Source: Thiothrix winogradskyi (GTDB taxonomy: Bacteria; Pseudomonadota; Gammaproteobacteria; Thiotrichales; Thiotrichaceae). Taken from it: a stretch of DNA of 64,000 nucleotides. Below, in pieces: positions 24,841 through 34,192 of this stretch. A program made the translations under genes and the position numbers. The DNA lies in NCBI RefSeq assembly GCF_021650935.1, contig NZ_CP091244.1, forward strand, positions 3,224,001 through 3,288,000, given 5' to 3'. Below the pieces are notes generated by a model. The model was not told the DNA's origin, did not search any database, and saw nothing but the letters and a program-made list of their open reading frames with translations. Positions within the stretch are counted from its first letter, which is position 1. Each line of letters opens with the position of its first letter.

Positions 24841-27601
24841 TCTGCGTATCGGCAAACACACAAGGAGCATCCGTGTAACTCCATGCCTGTAATTCCAGTG
24901 GCACAGATCCCTGACCAGCCTGTAACAGACTTTTACGCCGCTGTATTTCCAATTCTAGCAACTCATTTTCCAGACAGGCTTTGCGGGCTGTGGCTCGCTC
25001 ACGTTCCAGACGAATATGCTCGGCAGCTTCCTGCATTGGGTCACAGGATGAACAATGTGCCAATTCCGCTTCATATAACGTACCATCGGTTGGCAATGTC
25101 AATAGACGTTTGCCTTGTGCCATTTCGCCGACCGTCGGGGCGTGGCTCAAGAACCGACTGATTTCCTTACCAGTGTCATCATCCAGATCGTCAGCAAAAC
25201 GCCACGGCATTTCTTTGCCAATGCGCCATTCAACCGCTTCAATGTAAGATGAAGCGCTGTACAGTTCGTTTACCCTGCGCACGTAGTAGGTCACGGCATG
25301 ACAATGATTGGTGTTTTTCAGGATGCGGCTGGTTGCTGTACGGTGTTCCTCATCTTCAAACGTGCTAATTGTCAAAGATCGTTCCGCTTCAATAGCCTGT
25401 GATGCAGTAACGGCAAAACGATTGAATTGCTCAAACGATGTCTGCACCGATGCACCGCTTGCCAGACTGGTTTCGGTATCTACCCCAAATTCTCCGCTGA
25501 ATTTAGGTGCACCAAAGAAACCCGCCAACCCACCTCCCGCAGACACTGAAGTATCAGCGTGTGTGCGAATATCATTGAGGATGTGGGTATAGGTATTGGC
25601 ATCCATACTGCTACGTGTCTGTGATAAGGAACTTAATACCTGTCGGAACGAGGTATGCACACTGACCCGCTCACTCGCGGACCTGACACGCCGGTAACGG
25701 TCATACTCATGAATACGAATTTCTTCACCCGGTAACAAGGTTGTCGTGTACAACAAGCCACCTTGCTGCCGCCCTTGCAGACAGAGAGCATGACGATAGG
25801 TGACTCTGATTTGCAGACGTTGTTGAGAATGCATTAACTGATCAAACATCCGTGTTTCATAAAAATACATGCAACGTTCATGCGGCAACCATGGCACTGG
25901 CGCAGGTGCACGGCACGCAGTAGGCGTCTTCTGTAAGCAATCACCACCACAACCGCTACAAGGTTGCGCTACATCGGCAGCATTATTAGTTGGTATTAAG
26001 GCACAGGCTGCCAGCAATGCGCGTTCCGCATTGATACGCCCGTAACCGACTTCCTCATTCCACACCCCGCTGGGCTTAGAGGGTAGATGTGCATAGACGT
26101 ATAACGCCGGTGAAATTTTGTCACAAGTCTTTTCGATCAAATGGCGTACTTGCACATTACTGAATGAAGGGTTCAGGCTCAGGATCAGTGCCGCCAAACC
26201 AGCTACATGTGGTGTGGCAGAGGACGTACCATTAAAGCCCAACGTGTAATCATCTGTTGAATAACCGTCAGTACCGAAACGATCCGTTGTAGGAATTTCC
26301 AAACAAGGGGCGACAACATCGACATCCGCCCCGTAACAAGCACCCCACCAACTTTCGCTGGAACTATCACCACTGCGTTTACGTTCGTCACTACGGTTAC
26401 TACCGCCCACGCAAAGGGTGCGGGCATCACTACCGGGGAAACGTGACAGGGGCTGATCTTCATTACCAGAGGCTGCGACCAAAACCAATCCTTTATCATA
26501 CGCATATTGCAACGCATCACGTACAAGGTCGAAATCCCAAAAATTCCAATCGGCATACACCCCAAAGCTCATGCTGATTACCCGTGCTCCGTTATCTGCT
26601 GCGAAGTACAAGCTTTCGGCAATATCCACATCCGCCCATGTTGCGGTAGCAATAGCCATGATTTTGACACCCGCAGCCACGCCAGCAATACCTTGGTTGT
26701 TATCAAACCGCGCCCCGATAATGCCAGCACATGCTGTGCCATGATCACCCACTGGGCTACCATCCGGTATATCACTGGACGCATTCCACGATTGTGGGTG
26801 CAACAATAAATCGTGATGCCCCAACTCCACACCCTCATCAATCACTGCAACGGTAATGCCAGGGCTGCCGCGCGTAATTTCCCAAGCACGCGGAATACCG
26901 ATGCGTTGCAGCCCCCACTGTTGGGCAAACAAGGGGTCATTCGGCGTAAACTCTTCCGTCGGAACTTCGCAGCGCTGCGTACCACAAGTAGGTGAAAACA
27001 GAGGAATATTTTCAAATTTGACCGCATCATCCACCGAGCTTGCTGTCAATGTTTTAAACGAAGCACGCGCTTGTGCAGCCGCTGTCAATGCCGTATTGCC
27101 TTTCGCAGTACTCGCATTATCAACAGTGACCGCTACCCATCCCGGTAAACGGCTAGGACGCTGCGTATCAACCTTGAGATTGCTTGCCAAAGGCGCTAGA
27201 CCACCGGCACGTTTAAGCACATTTTCTTTCAGGTAAAAACGGGTTGGGTTAATGGCAAACACACTTTCTGCTGCACTGCCTGACTGAGAACGCATACCAA
27301 AGGCAACCCATGCCACTGCCGCACTGTTTTCCAGTTGTTCCAGAACTGCCTGACTGATGGTATCGCCAGACTGGGCTTCTACCCAAGCCAAACCATCGGT
27401 TTGGTTTACTTTTAATGCAGGGCGAGCGTTAGTGCTTTTCACTAAAACCAGCCCCAAGGATTGCAACAACTGTTGCTTGTCTTGTTGACTGATACTGCTC
27501 ATCCAACGGATTGCTAGATAACGGGATTCTTCCCGCACCGCTCCTGCTGCCGGATGCATCAGGGTAGCCCGTTCCGTTGTTGTTAATTTTCTCGTAGCCA
27601 T
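24830..27601 (-). CDS. Subtilisin-family (S8) serine protease with long unassigned C-terminal region
   Basis: 923 aa; AAGGAG precedes the ATG and there is no signal peptide. An N-terminal region of about 220 residues could be a propeptide. The S8 domain (about 225-540) has the full triad: Asp255 (AVIDEGVEL), His287 (GDHGTACAG), Ser460 (NGTSSATPHVAG), plus oxyanion Asn380 (AASGNED). A Cys-rich linker (CSGCGGDCLQK) follows. Then come about 320 residues I cannot assign: a beta-rich part (LPGEEIRIHEYDRYRR), a Gly/Ala-rich segment (SAGGGLAGFFGAPKFSGEF) and a closing charged coiled coil (HIRLERERATARKACLENE). Without a signal peptide it acts in the cytosol or leaves by a non-Sec route. The C-terminal half may carry targeting or a second function. 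Confidence 0.92.
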   Translation of the reverse strand: MATRKLTTTERATLMHPAAGAVREESRYLAIRWMSSISQQDKQQLLQSLGLVLVKSTNARPALKVNQTDGLAWVEAQSGDTISQAVLEQLENSAAVAWVAFGMRSQSGSAAESVFAINPTRFYLKENVLKRAGGLAPLASNLKVDTQRPSRLPGWVAVTVDNASTAKGNTALTAAAQARASFKTLTASSVDDAVKFENIPLFSPTCGTQRCEVPTEEFTPNDPLFAQQWGLQRIGIPRAWEITRGSPGITVAVIDEGVELGHHDLLLHPQSWNASSDIPDGSPVGDHGTACAGIIGARFDNNQGIAGVAAGVKIMAIATATWADVDIAESLYFAADNGARVISMSFGVYADWNFWDFDLVRDALQYAYDKGLVLVAASGNEDQPLSRFPGSDARTLCVGGSNRSDERKRSGDSSSESWWGACYGADVDVVAPCLEIPTTDRFGTDGYSTDDYTLGFNGTSSATPHVAGLAALILSLNPSFSNVQVRHLIEKTCDKISPALYVYAHLPSKPSGVWNEEVGYGRINAERALLAACALIPTNNAADVAQPCSGCGGDCLQKTPTACRAPAPVPWLPHERCMYFYETRMFDQLMHSQQRLQIRVTYRHALCLQGRQQGGLLYTTTLLPGEEIRIHEYDRYRRVRSASERVSVHTSFRQVLSSLSQTRSSMDANTYTHILNDIRTHADTSVSAGGGLAGFFGAPKFSGEFGVDTETSLASGASVQTSFEQFNRFAVTASQAIEAERSLTISTFEDEEHRTATSRILKNTNHCHAVTYYVRRVNELYSASSYIEAVEWRIGKEMPWRFADDLDDDTGKEISRFLSHAPTVGEMAQGKRLLTLPTDGTLYEAELAHCSSCDPMQEAAEHIRLERERATARKACLENELLELEIQRRKSLLQAGQGSVPLELQAWSYTDAPCVFADTQNSG

Positions 27602-27770
27602 TGTCTCTATCTCCTTGGTCAGTTTGCTAAATGGGCAGCTTTATCAACTGCCGACAAGGAGTATTCTCAATAAAAACAAAGAAATAAATAATGACGCACT
27701 TACGGTATTTTCGAATATGGCCATCACTTGCTCAGGTGATGAAAATTAAGCTAATGAGCATATTAACGCC

Positions 27771-27803
27771 AAAAAAACCGCCACAGGGCTTTCCCCATGA
27801 CGG
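27771..27803 (-). terminator. Rho-independent terminator of the DUF2235 gene
   Basis: On the minus strand an 11-bp stem with three G-T pairs (27803-27793 with 27788-27778) closes a 4-nt loop and is followed by TTTTTTT (27777-27771). It separates this gene from the subtilase gene downstream. Confidence 0.88.
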
Positions 27804-27858
27804 CTAAGGTGCAGACCAGATAAAACGGCAATCAATCTACCGCCTCAAGCTATTCACT

Positions 27859-28869
27859 TTACAACAAGGCTTCGATGTTTTTCGGGCGGTAAGTCGGCAC
27901 CGCTTTGATACGTGCAAATACAGTGGAATGCAGGTTAGTCCGCTCCCCCTTGAAAGCCCGTCGAAAACCTGAACCCAGTGAAAACACCTGATAGAGTTTG
28001 TGGTTGAAATCACAGGCAGGGTTTGGCTCGACTGATTCCGGCAAGTTGGCGTAATCCAGCCCCAGACCCGTTTTAGCTGCCTCATCCAGCATCCACTGCA
28101 ACGTAATATCTGCCAATCCACGGGTTTCATGCTTGCCGCCGCCCACTGCACCGTGATGCCCGACAAACCACATTTCCTGCAAATCCACCCCGGCTTGTTG
28201 CGCCTTGTTCGACAACTCCATATGAGTGACGTTGAACACCTCACGGGTTTCATCCAATGCAATGGCATGGCGCACCCGCTGCACAATCGGGCTAAGTTTG
28301 GTATCGTGAAACTGGTATTTCTTATTGATCAGATTATCCAGTGGAAAATAAGGCAACAGATCCGGTATCCCCAATGCACCTACCGTATCCCAGCAGCCCA
28401 TAAAATCAATCAGCACCTCGCGTGATAACTTCTGGCGGAAAGCGGCTTTGGTGGAGGCTTCGGGTCTGATGTCGCGATCACGATAAAGGCGATACGCTTC
28501 CGCCGACAACGTAATCCAGCGCCGTTCCAGCAAACCGCAGGCGTAAATAAAACCAGCGAGGCTGCGTACTGTGTAAGCCCCACGGCTGAACCCAAACAGG
28601 CAAATTTTATCGCCAGCTTCATAATTCAGGCACAGGAAACGGTAAGCATCCAGAATGTTTTTATCCAGCCCCAAGCCAAATGCACCACTCAGGTAATGGC
28701 TGATACCGTTACTATCCGCCCCCAAGCCTTCATCATAGTAAATTACCTGATTAAGACCCGTGTCGTCTTGATCACGCAACGCTTGTACCAACTTAACAAT
28801 ATTGGTGGGACTGTCATTGTCAGGGCTTTGCCATGTCCCGTCACAACACACAATTAAACGCTTTGCCAT
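27859..28869 (-). CDS. DUF2235 alpha/beta hydrolase
   Basis: 336 aa; GAGGAG precedes the ATG. The N-terminus LIVCCDGTWQSPDNDSPTNI and nucleophile motif LFGFSRGAYTVRSLAGF (GxSxG) define DUF2235. WFVGHHGAVGGG provides the catalytic His region and IDFMGCWDTVGALG the acid region. Relatives include Tle-type phospholipase effectors of type VI secretion, but also stand-alone hydrolases. No VgrG, PAAR, adaptor or immunity gene is nearby and the protein lacks extra domains, so a household lipase/esterase is as likely. Own terminator downstream; probably monocistronic. Confidence 0.88.
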   Translation of the reverse strand: MAKRLIVCCDGTWQSPDNDSPTNIVKLVQALRDQDDTGLNQVIYYDEGLGADSNGISHYLSGAFGLGLDKNILDAYRFLCLNYEAGDKICLFGFSRGAYTVRSLAGFIYACGLLERRWITLSAEAYRLYRDRDIRPEASTKAAFRQKLSREVLIDFMGCWDTVGALGIPDLLPYFPLDNLINKKYQFHDTKLSPIVQRVRHAIALDETREVFNVTHMELSNKAQQAGVDLQEMWFVGHHGAVGGGKHETRGLADITLQWMLDEAAKTGLGLDYANLPESVEPNPACDFNHKLYQVFSLGSGFRRAFKGERTNLHSTVFARIKAVPTYRPKNIEALL

Positions 28870-29044
28870 GAATAGCTCCTCTTGCTCCTGCTTGATTCGG
28901 TCACTTTAACACCCTTGGTGATAACAGTTTAATCACACTAACGAGTGATAATTTCCAACACCGCATCCCTAGAACGAGTGATTACAAAAATATCAGGTGA
29001 ACGCTTACACTCACGACTAGACTCAAGTTTTAGCCACAACCCCT

Positions 29045-29686
29045 GTGACCACTGACATGAATAAGCCCATCAGCATTATCGTTGTCGAAGATGACCCGGT
29101 TGTCCTCAACCGTTTCATGACCATGTTCACCACCAACCCAGCGTTCCGGCTGATTGCCGCGTGCAGCAATGCGACTAGCGCCCGCAGCGTCATCAATAGC
29201 GACACAGCCGACGTATTGCTCACCGATCTGGGCTTACCGGATGGCAACGGCTTGGATTTAATTCGCCAGTGCAGCGATTTGCACCCCGACACCCAGATTA
29301 TGGTGATCAGCGTCTTTGGCGATGAAAAGCACGTTATCACTGCTATCGAAGCAGGTGCTACCGGGTACATCCTCAAAGATGACGACTCGATGGAAGTAGA
29401 ACAATCCATCCAGCAAATGTGTGCCGGTGGTTCACCCATCAGTCCAGCGGTCGCCAGCCACTTACTCAAACGCCTGCGCCCTGAAGCCGATGAAGTCAAA
29501 CTAACCAAGGCGGAAATGGAAATCCTGCGTTGCATCGCCAAAGGTTACACCGCCCAAGAAGCGGCGGATATGAAACACATTTCCTACCACACCGTCACTT
29601 CGCACATCAAAAGCATCTACCGCAAGCTGCACATCAGCACCCGTGCTGAAGCCGTCTACGAAGCTGTCAAACGGCATTTGTTATGA
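29045..29686 (+). CDS. NarL/LuxR-family response regulator
   Basis: 213 aa from a GTG at 29045; an ATG four codons on (29057) is also possible. The receiver domain starts ISIIVVEDDPVVLNRF, has its phosphoacceptor Asp in DVLLTDLGLPDGNG and its Lys in GYILKDDDS. The C-terminal LuxR-type helix-turn-helix has LTKAEMEILRCIAKGYTAQE, ISYHTVTSHIKSIYRKL and the closing ISTRAEAVYEAV. The next gene, overlapping by ATGA, is the partner kinase, so the pair is translationally coupled. The target genes are not evident. Confidence 0.93.
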   Translation: MTTDMNKPISIIVVEDDPVVLNRFMTMFTTNPAFRLIAACSNATSARSVINSDTADVLLTDLGLPDGNGLDLIRQCSDLHPDTQIMVISVFGDEKHVITAIEAGATGYILKDDDSMEVEQSIQQMCAGGSPISPAVASHLLKRLRPEADEVKLTKAEMEILRCIAKGYTAQEAADMKHISYHTVTSHIKSIYRKLHISTRAEAVYEAVKRHLL

Positions 29687-31512
29687 AAATAGTGTCAGGT
29701 TTACGGATTTTCTGGTGGCTTCCCCTTTACTTGTTCGTGCTTTACCAACTGACGCTGCAACTGGACACCTTAGCCTCTAGCCCAGAATCTAGCTGGCAAA
29801 CACCCATCACCGTAGCGGAAACCGGCGTAACGCATACCACTGGCACGATTCGTATTCCAGACAATATTCACAGTCTGACCGAACCGATGTTGCTGATTTT
29901 ACATATCAATCAGAACATCATTATTCGTTACCCTAATGGTGATGTCGTGGGTACTGGCGGCAGCATGGAAACCCCGATTTCACGTAATAAACACCGCCCC
30001 TTGCTATTCCGTTTGCACGCCCGAATGGTGTCACCCGGTGATCACCTCAGTTTTGAAATAGCATCCCCACGCCGCACCGCTGCCATCGCCAATGTTTACA
30101 TCGGGCCAAACGCAGTCCTAGAACCGGTATGGCAACGCCATAATCTGATGCGCCAAGGTGTCGTTAAAGTACTGATCGCCACCTTGCTGATTGCCGCCCT
30201 ATTGATCAGCAGCATCTGGTTATTTTACCCGCGTCGTAAGGAATACCTTTGGTATGCCATTGGCACAGCGCTGTGGGCAGCACACAGTACCAACCACGTC
30301 ATCCGTGATATTCCGGTCAGTGATTGGCTGTGGGCAGCACTAGTCCCATTCACGATTGGCGTGAGCATACTCGCCATTATCACCATGATTTACTACTACA
30401 TGCCGTTAGGGGAAAAAGGTGAACGTCGTCATAGCCGCTCGCTTAAGTATTTATGGGCAGGTGCATTGCTGTTAGCCGTTCCCCTGTTTTTTCTGCCTTA
30501 CGCATCGGGTTTACAGGCAAAATATCACCTTGTCTGGTATAGCCTGTTAGTGATGTTGTTCATCTTGGTACTGGCTTATGTGGTGCAGATTTACTGGGAA
30601 CAGCAAACCACCAAACGCCTTTTATTCGTGCTTTCCGGGTTTGCCATGCTGGTATTTGGTATGCATGATGTCTGGGTCTATGACCGTAAAGATGATATTA
30701 CCCGCCCTTACCTGCTGCATTTCGCCGCCATGTTTACCTTATTGACCCAATATTTTCTATTGGTACGGCGCTTTGTATTAAGCCTGCGCGAAACTCAATA
30801 TTACGCCCACCATCTGGAAGAACTGGTCAGCGAACGCGAGCAAGAACTGGAAGCCAATTACCAAAAAATGCGGGTCATGGAACAGGAAAAAGCCGTGGTT
30901 GACGAACGCGAACGCATTATGCGCGACATCCACGACGGTTTCGGCGGGCATCTGGTTTCCACGCTGGCAATGTTGGAACAGCCCGACACCCGCATTCCTG
31001 TGATCAAAGAACATATTCAGGATGCCCTGAATGATTTACGGCTGGTAATCGACTCGCTGGATTTTGACTCGCAAAACATCACCACCGCACTGGGCATGTT
31101 CCGCAGCCGCAATAGTCGCAAGATCAAACAAGCGGGATTTGAACTGCATTGGGCGGTGGAGGACATTGCCACGCCCGCTGGTTTCGGCGCAGAAAAGACG
31201 CTACAACTGTTACGTATTGTGCAAGAAGCCATCACTAACGCCATTAAACACAGCGGCGGTAACACCATCACGATCAGCACCGGCACAGATCCCGACGGTG
31301 AGCATAGTTTCGTGCAAATCGTCGATAACGGAGCGGGGATACCAAGCAATTACCAGCCCGGCAAAGGTTTGACGAGTATGCGCAAACGCGCCGCAGCGAT
31401 TGGGGCGCAACTCTCACTTGGCAACGCCTTTTCTGATAGGGGAACAAGCCTGCGAATTACTCTACCACTAACTGTTCAAGCCCTGATGCAATCACCGCAT
31501 ACGCCTGTTTAA
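29683..31512 (+). CDS. Sensor histidine kinase (HisKA_3, NarX/DegS class) with 7TM-type input
   Basis: 609 aa. TM1 (IFWWLPLYLFVLYQLTLQL) is followed by an extracytoplasmic beta-rich domain of about 135 residues, then about seven membrane helices (roughly 160-375). A linker coiled coil (HHLEELVSEREQELEANYQ) leads to HisKA_3 with His417 in RIMRDIHDGFGGHLVSTLA and a HATPase_c domain (EAITNAIKHSGG, VDNGAGIP, GKGLTSMRKRA). The layout resembles 7TMR-DISM receptors. It phosphorylates the response regulator encoded just upstream; the signal is unknown. Its last 56 bp overlap the 3' end of convergent bioA. Confidence 0.92.
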   Translation: MKIVSGLRIFWWLPLYLFVLYQLTLQLDTLASSPESSWQTPITVAETGVTHTTGTIRIPDNIHSLTEPMLLILHINQNIIIRYPNGDVVGTGGSMETPISRNKHRPLLFRLHARMVSPGDHLSFEIASPRRTAAIANVYIGPNAVLEPVWQRHNLMRQGVVKVLIATLLIAALLISSIWLFYPRRKEYLWYAIGTALWAAHSTNHVIRDIPVSDWLWAALVPFTIGVSILAIITMIYYYMPLGEKGERRHSRSLKYLWAGALLLAVPLFFLPYASGLQAKYHLVWYSLLVMLFILVLAYVVQIYWEQQTTKRLLFVLSGFAMLVFGMHDVWVYDRKDDITRPYLLHFAAMFTLLTQYFLLVRRFVLSLRETQYYAHHLEELVSEREQELEANYQKMRVMEQEKAVVDERERIMRDIHDGFGGHLVSTLAMLEQPDTRIPVIKEHIQDALNDLRLVIDSLDFDSQNITTALGMFRSRNSRKIKQAGFELHWAVEDIATPAGFGAEKTLQLLRIVQEAITNAIKHSGGNTITISTGTDPDGEHSFVQIVDNGAGIPSNYQPGKGLTSMRKRAAAIGAQLSLGNAFSDRGTSLRITLPLTVQALMQSPHTPV

Positions 31513-32767
31513 GCTCAGCTTCGGTCACACAATACGGTGGCAACACATACACCACATTCCCCAACGGACGCAATAATAAGCCCCGTTCATGGAAAAACGC
31601 TTTGAGTTGCGCCCCTATCGCCGAGGTATAACCGGCATCAGCCGCCACCACATCGAAAGCCGCAATCGTTCCCATGACCCGTACCCGCTGTACCAACGGA
31701 TGCCCTGCCAAGGTTGCCAGCCCTTGCCGTTGCCAGCGTTCGATTTGCGGCAATTTTGCCAGCGTCTGTTCATCCTCAAAGACTTGCAAGGATGCCAAGG
31801 CTGCCGCGCACCCCAAGGAATTAGCGGTGAAAGAATGCCCATGAATCAACGCCCGGTCAAAGCTTTCACCCAAAAATGCCGCGTAAATGGCTTCGCTGGC
31901 AACTGTCACCGACATAGGCAAAAACCCCGCAGTCAGCCCTTTCGACAAGCAAATAATATCCGGTGTCACTTGCGCCTTGAGGGAGGCGAACAGCGCCCCC
32001 GTGCGCCCAAATCCCGTCATTACTTCATCGAAAATGAGTAAGATACCGGCTGCACGTAAACGGGTCGCTAAAGCTTGCAAGAATTCGGGGCGGCACATAC
32101 GCATCCCGGCGGAACCTTGCACCAACGGCTCCATAATTACCGCCGCGAGGGTATCGCCGTGATCGGCAAGGTAAGCGTCAAGCTGTGCTAAGGCGGCTTG
32201 CTCTTTGGCGGCGACTGCCGTATCGCCATCCCACGTTTCGGGGAAGGGTAACAAACCGACTTCAAACAACATGCTGCCGTAAGTGTCAAAAAATCCGCAA
32301 CCTTTACCCGCCGACATCGCCCCTACCGTGTCGCCATGATAGCCGCCTTCAAAGGCGAGGAAACGGGTACGCTGGGTTTCACCGTGATTGCGCCAGTATT
32401 GCAGTGCCATTTTCAACGCCACTTCCACCGCAGTGGAGCCGTCATCACTGAAAAACACGCGGGTAAGACCAACCGGCAAGCGTTGCACCAGTTCGTGTGC
32501 CAGTTGCGCGGCGGGTTGGTGCGTGAATCCGGCGAAAATCACCTGTTCCAGCGTGTGCGCTTGGCGGGCAATCGCGGCGGCAATAGTGGGGTGAGCGTGT
32601 CCGTGGATATTCACCCACCATGAGGAAATCAGGTCGAGGAATTCGCGTCCATCTTCGGCGTAAAGACGAATACCTTGCGCGGACGCAATCGGAATGGGAT
32701 CGGGCGCAGTTTGGGCTTGGGTGAAAGGATGCCAGACGTGGCTGCGGTCTAGGTCAATAATGTTCAT
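31457..32767 (-). CDS. bioA: Adenosylmethionine-8-amino-7-oxononanoate aminotransferase
   Basis: 436 aa from the ATG at 32767 with AAGGTG 11 nt upstream; a GTG four codons earlier is possible. This PLP enzyme makes 7,8-diaminononanoate in biotin synthesis using SAM as amino donor. Signatures: HVWHPFTQ, SSWWVNIHGHAHP, the aminotransferase class III motif LLIFDEVMTGFGRTG, and the PLP lysine in CLSKGLTAGFLPMS. No other bio gene is in the window. The C-terminal codons overlap the opposite kinase gene by 56 bp. Both C-termini look complete (BioA ends ASGLEQLVVE). Confidence 0.95.
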   Translation of the reverse strand: MNIIDLDRSHVWHPFTQAQTAPDPIPIASAQGIRLYAEDGREFLDLISSWWVNIHGHAHPTIAAAIARQAHTLEQVIFAGFTHQPAAQLAHELVQRLPVGLTRVFFSDDGSTAVEVALKMALQYWRNHGETQRTRFLAFEGGYHGDTVGAMSAGKGCGFFDTYGSMLFEVGLLPFPETWDGDTAVAAKEQAALAQLDAYLADHGDTLAAVIMEPLVQGSAGMRMCRPEFLQALATRLRAAGILLIFDEVMTGFGRTGALFASLKAQVTPDIICLSKGLTAGFLPMSVTVASEAIYAAFLGESFDRALIHGHSFTANSLGCAAALASLQVFEDEQTLAKLPQIERWQRQGLATLAGHPLVQRVRVMGTIAAFDVVAADAGYTSAIGAQLKAFFHERGLLLRPLGNVVYVLPPYCVTEAELKQAYAVIASGLEQLVVE

Positions 32768-32978
32768 ACAAATTTTCACCTTGAGAAATCAGTTGTTGAA
32801 GACCACCAATCATCCGAGCCTTTCCTCCACTCTGCATTAACCTGCTTAGCCTAACACGGAACCCCACACCGTACCCACAACCGAAGATGCACACAACTCA
32901 CCCAAACCCTGTCCCCCGCCTACGTTCTAGGATAGAATCCCCAACGTGTCTTTTTAAAGTAGTGTGTACAATTTGCCT

Positions 32979-33590
32979 ATGAAACTGAAATCGTTTACCG
33001 CGCAGCTCGCCATGTGCGTTGCGTTGCTGGGTGCGTCAACCAGTAGTCTTGCCGGGTCGTGTGATAAACAACATGTGAACGTGATCCGCCAACAAGCACA
33101 GCCTTATCAACAAGCTATTAACCAAGCCGCCATCAAATACCGCGTAAACCCCGCCCTGATAAAAGCCGTGATTACCGCCGAAAGTTGCTTTCGTAATGAA
33201 GCCAAATCGCACAAAGGTGCTGGCGGCTTAATGCAACTGATCCCCGCCACTGCAAAACGCTTTGGGGTCAACGATCGTTTTGACCCGGTTGAAAATATCG
33301 ACGGTGGCACACGCTATTTGCGTTGGTTATTAAACCGTTATAACGGCAGCATTCCCCATGCGATTGCCGCCTATAACGCCGGTGAAGGCAGGGTTGACCG
33401 CTACGGGGCGAACGTTCCCATTCAAGAAACGGCTGTGTATACCCGACGGGTATTAAACGCCTACGGCAAATTAGCCAGTAACGGGAACCGCCCCCCGGCA
33501 CGCGCCGTACAACCACAACTCATTAGGGTCAGCCACGCTGTCAAGAAACCAGCGCCACGCTTTATCTGGGATGAGTTCGGCGACAATTAA
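32979..33590 (+). CDS. Periplasmic lytic transglycosylase (SLT domain)
   Basis: 203 aa from the ATG at 32979; a GTG five codons upstream is less likely. The signal peptide MKLKSFTAQLAMCVALLGA ends near SSLAG. The SLT domain (about 40-160) has catalytic Glu in VITAESCFRNEAKS, the GLMQLIPATAKRFGV motif, NIDGGTRYLRWLL and AIAAYNAGEGRVDRYG. It cleaves peptidoglycan glycan strands to 1,6-anhydromuramyl products. The C-terminal tail is basic and Pro/Ala-rich. Its stop overlaps that of the convergent oxygenase gene by 4 bp. Confidence 0.93.
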   Translation: MKLKSFTAQLAMCVALLGASTSSLAGSCDKQHVNVIRQQAQPYQQAINQAAIKYRVNPALIKAVITAESCFRNEAKSHKGAGGLMQLIPATAKRFGVNDRFDPVENIDGGTRYLRWLLNRYNGSIPHAIAAYNAGEGRVDRYGANVPIQETAVYTRRVLNAYGKLASNGNRPPARAVQPQLIRVSHAVKKPAPRFIWDEFGDN

Positions 33591-34192
33591 AAAACATTGC
33601 TAGGGCGGCGCAACCACCCCGTCAAGCTGAAGCGCTCCCGCGTTGCCGGGAGCACTTCATGCCAGAACACCTCACTGCGGAATAGTGCCAACTGCCCCGC
33701 TTGAGGTATTATATCCACGTATTCCCCACCCGCATCACCACTGGTATACAAGCGTAATTGCCCGCCATCCGCCGCTGCCCACGCCTCATTCAAATACAGC
33801 ACCGCGCTGATAATCCGCGCTGACGTACCCCGGAAATTATCCAGATGTTGCTGATAACACGCCCCCGGTGGATACACCGCAAAATGTGCCTCAAACTCCG
33901 TCAACCCCAAATACAACGACTGATTCAGATTCACCCGCAAGGCTTCAATGAAACCCTGATAGTCTGCCAACGCGCCCGTCTCTGCCGGTTCCAGCCATAA
34001 CACCTGATCCCCACGGATTGCCTCATTCACATTCAAACCTTGCCCGCGCCCAATCCCCGCCGCGTGAAACGCACCGGCTGCCCGGTTTTGCTGCGCTTGC
34101 TCACGCAATTCACGACACTGCGCCACAGACAACAAATCAGGCAATACCACCCAGCCACGTTCGACCAAGCCATCCACTACCGTATCCATCAT
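33587..34192 (-). CDS. 2-oxoglutarate/Fe(II) dioxygenase (prolyl-4-hydroxylase-like)
   Basis: 201 aa from the ATG at 34192, overlapping the ubiH stop (ATGA); a second ATG follows at once. The open frame extends upstream into ubiH but that part is not needed. Metal and substrate ligands: HxD in YQQHLDNFRG, distal His in FWHEVLP, and Arg in RERFSLTGWLRR, which binds 2-oxoglutarate. The fold is that of SM-20/Ofd-type hydroxylases. The substrate is unknown; translational coupling to ubiH is seen but no ubiquinone step is known for this family. Confidence 0.85.
   Translation of the reverse strand: MMDTVVDGLVERGWVVLPDLLSVAQCRELREQAQQNRAAGAFHAAGIGRGQGLNVNEAIRGDQVLWLEPAETGALADYQGFIEALRVNLNQSLYLGLTEFEAHFAVYPPGACYQQHLDNFRGTSARIISAVLYLNEAWAAADGGQLRLYTSGDAGGEYVDIIPQAGQLALFRSEVFWHEVLPATRERFSLTGWLRRPSNVF

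Noticed and set aside
27859..28869. Type VI secretion effector
   Set aside because: DUF2235 alone is not enough; no VgrG, PAAR, Hcp, adaptor or immunity gene is nearby.
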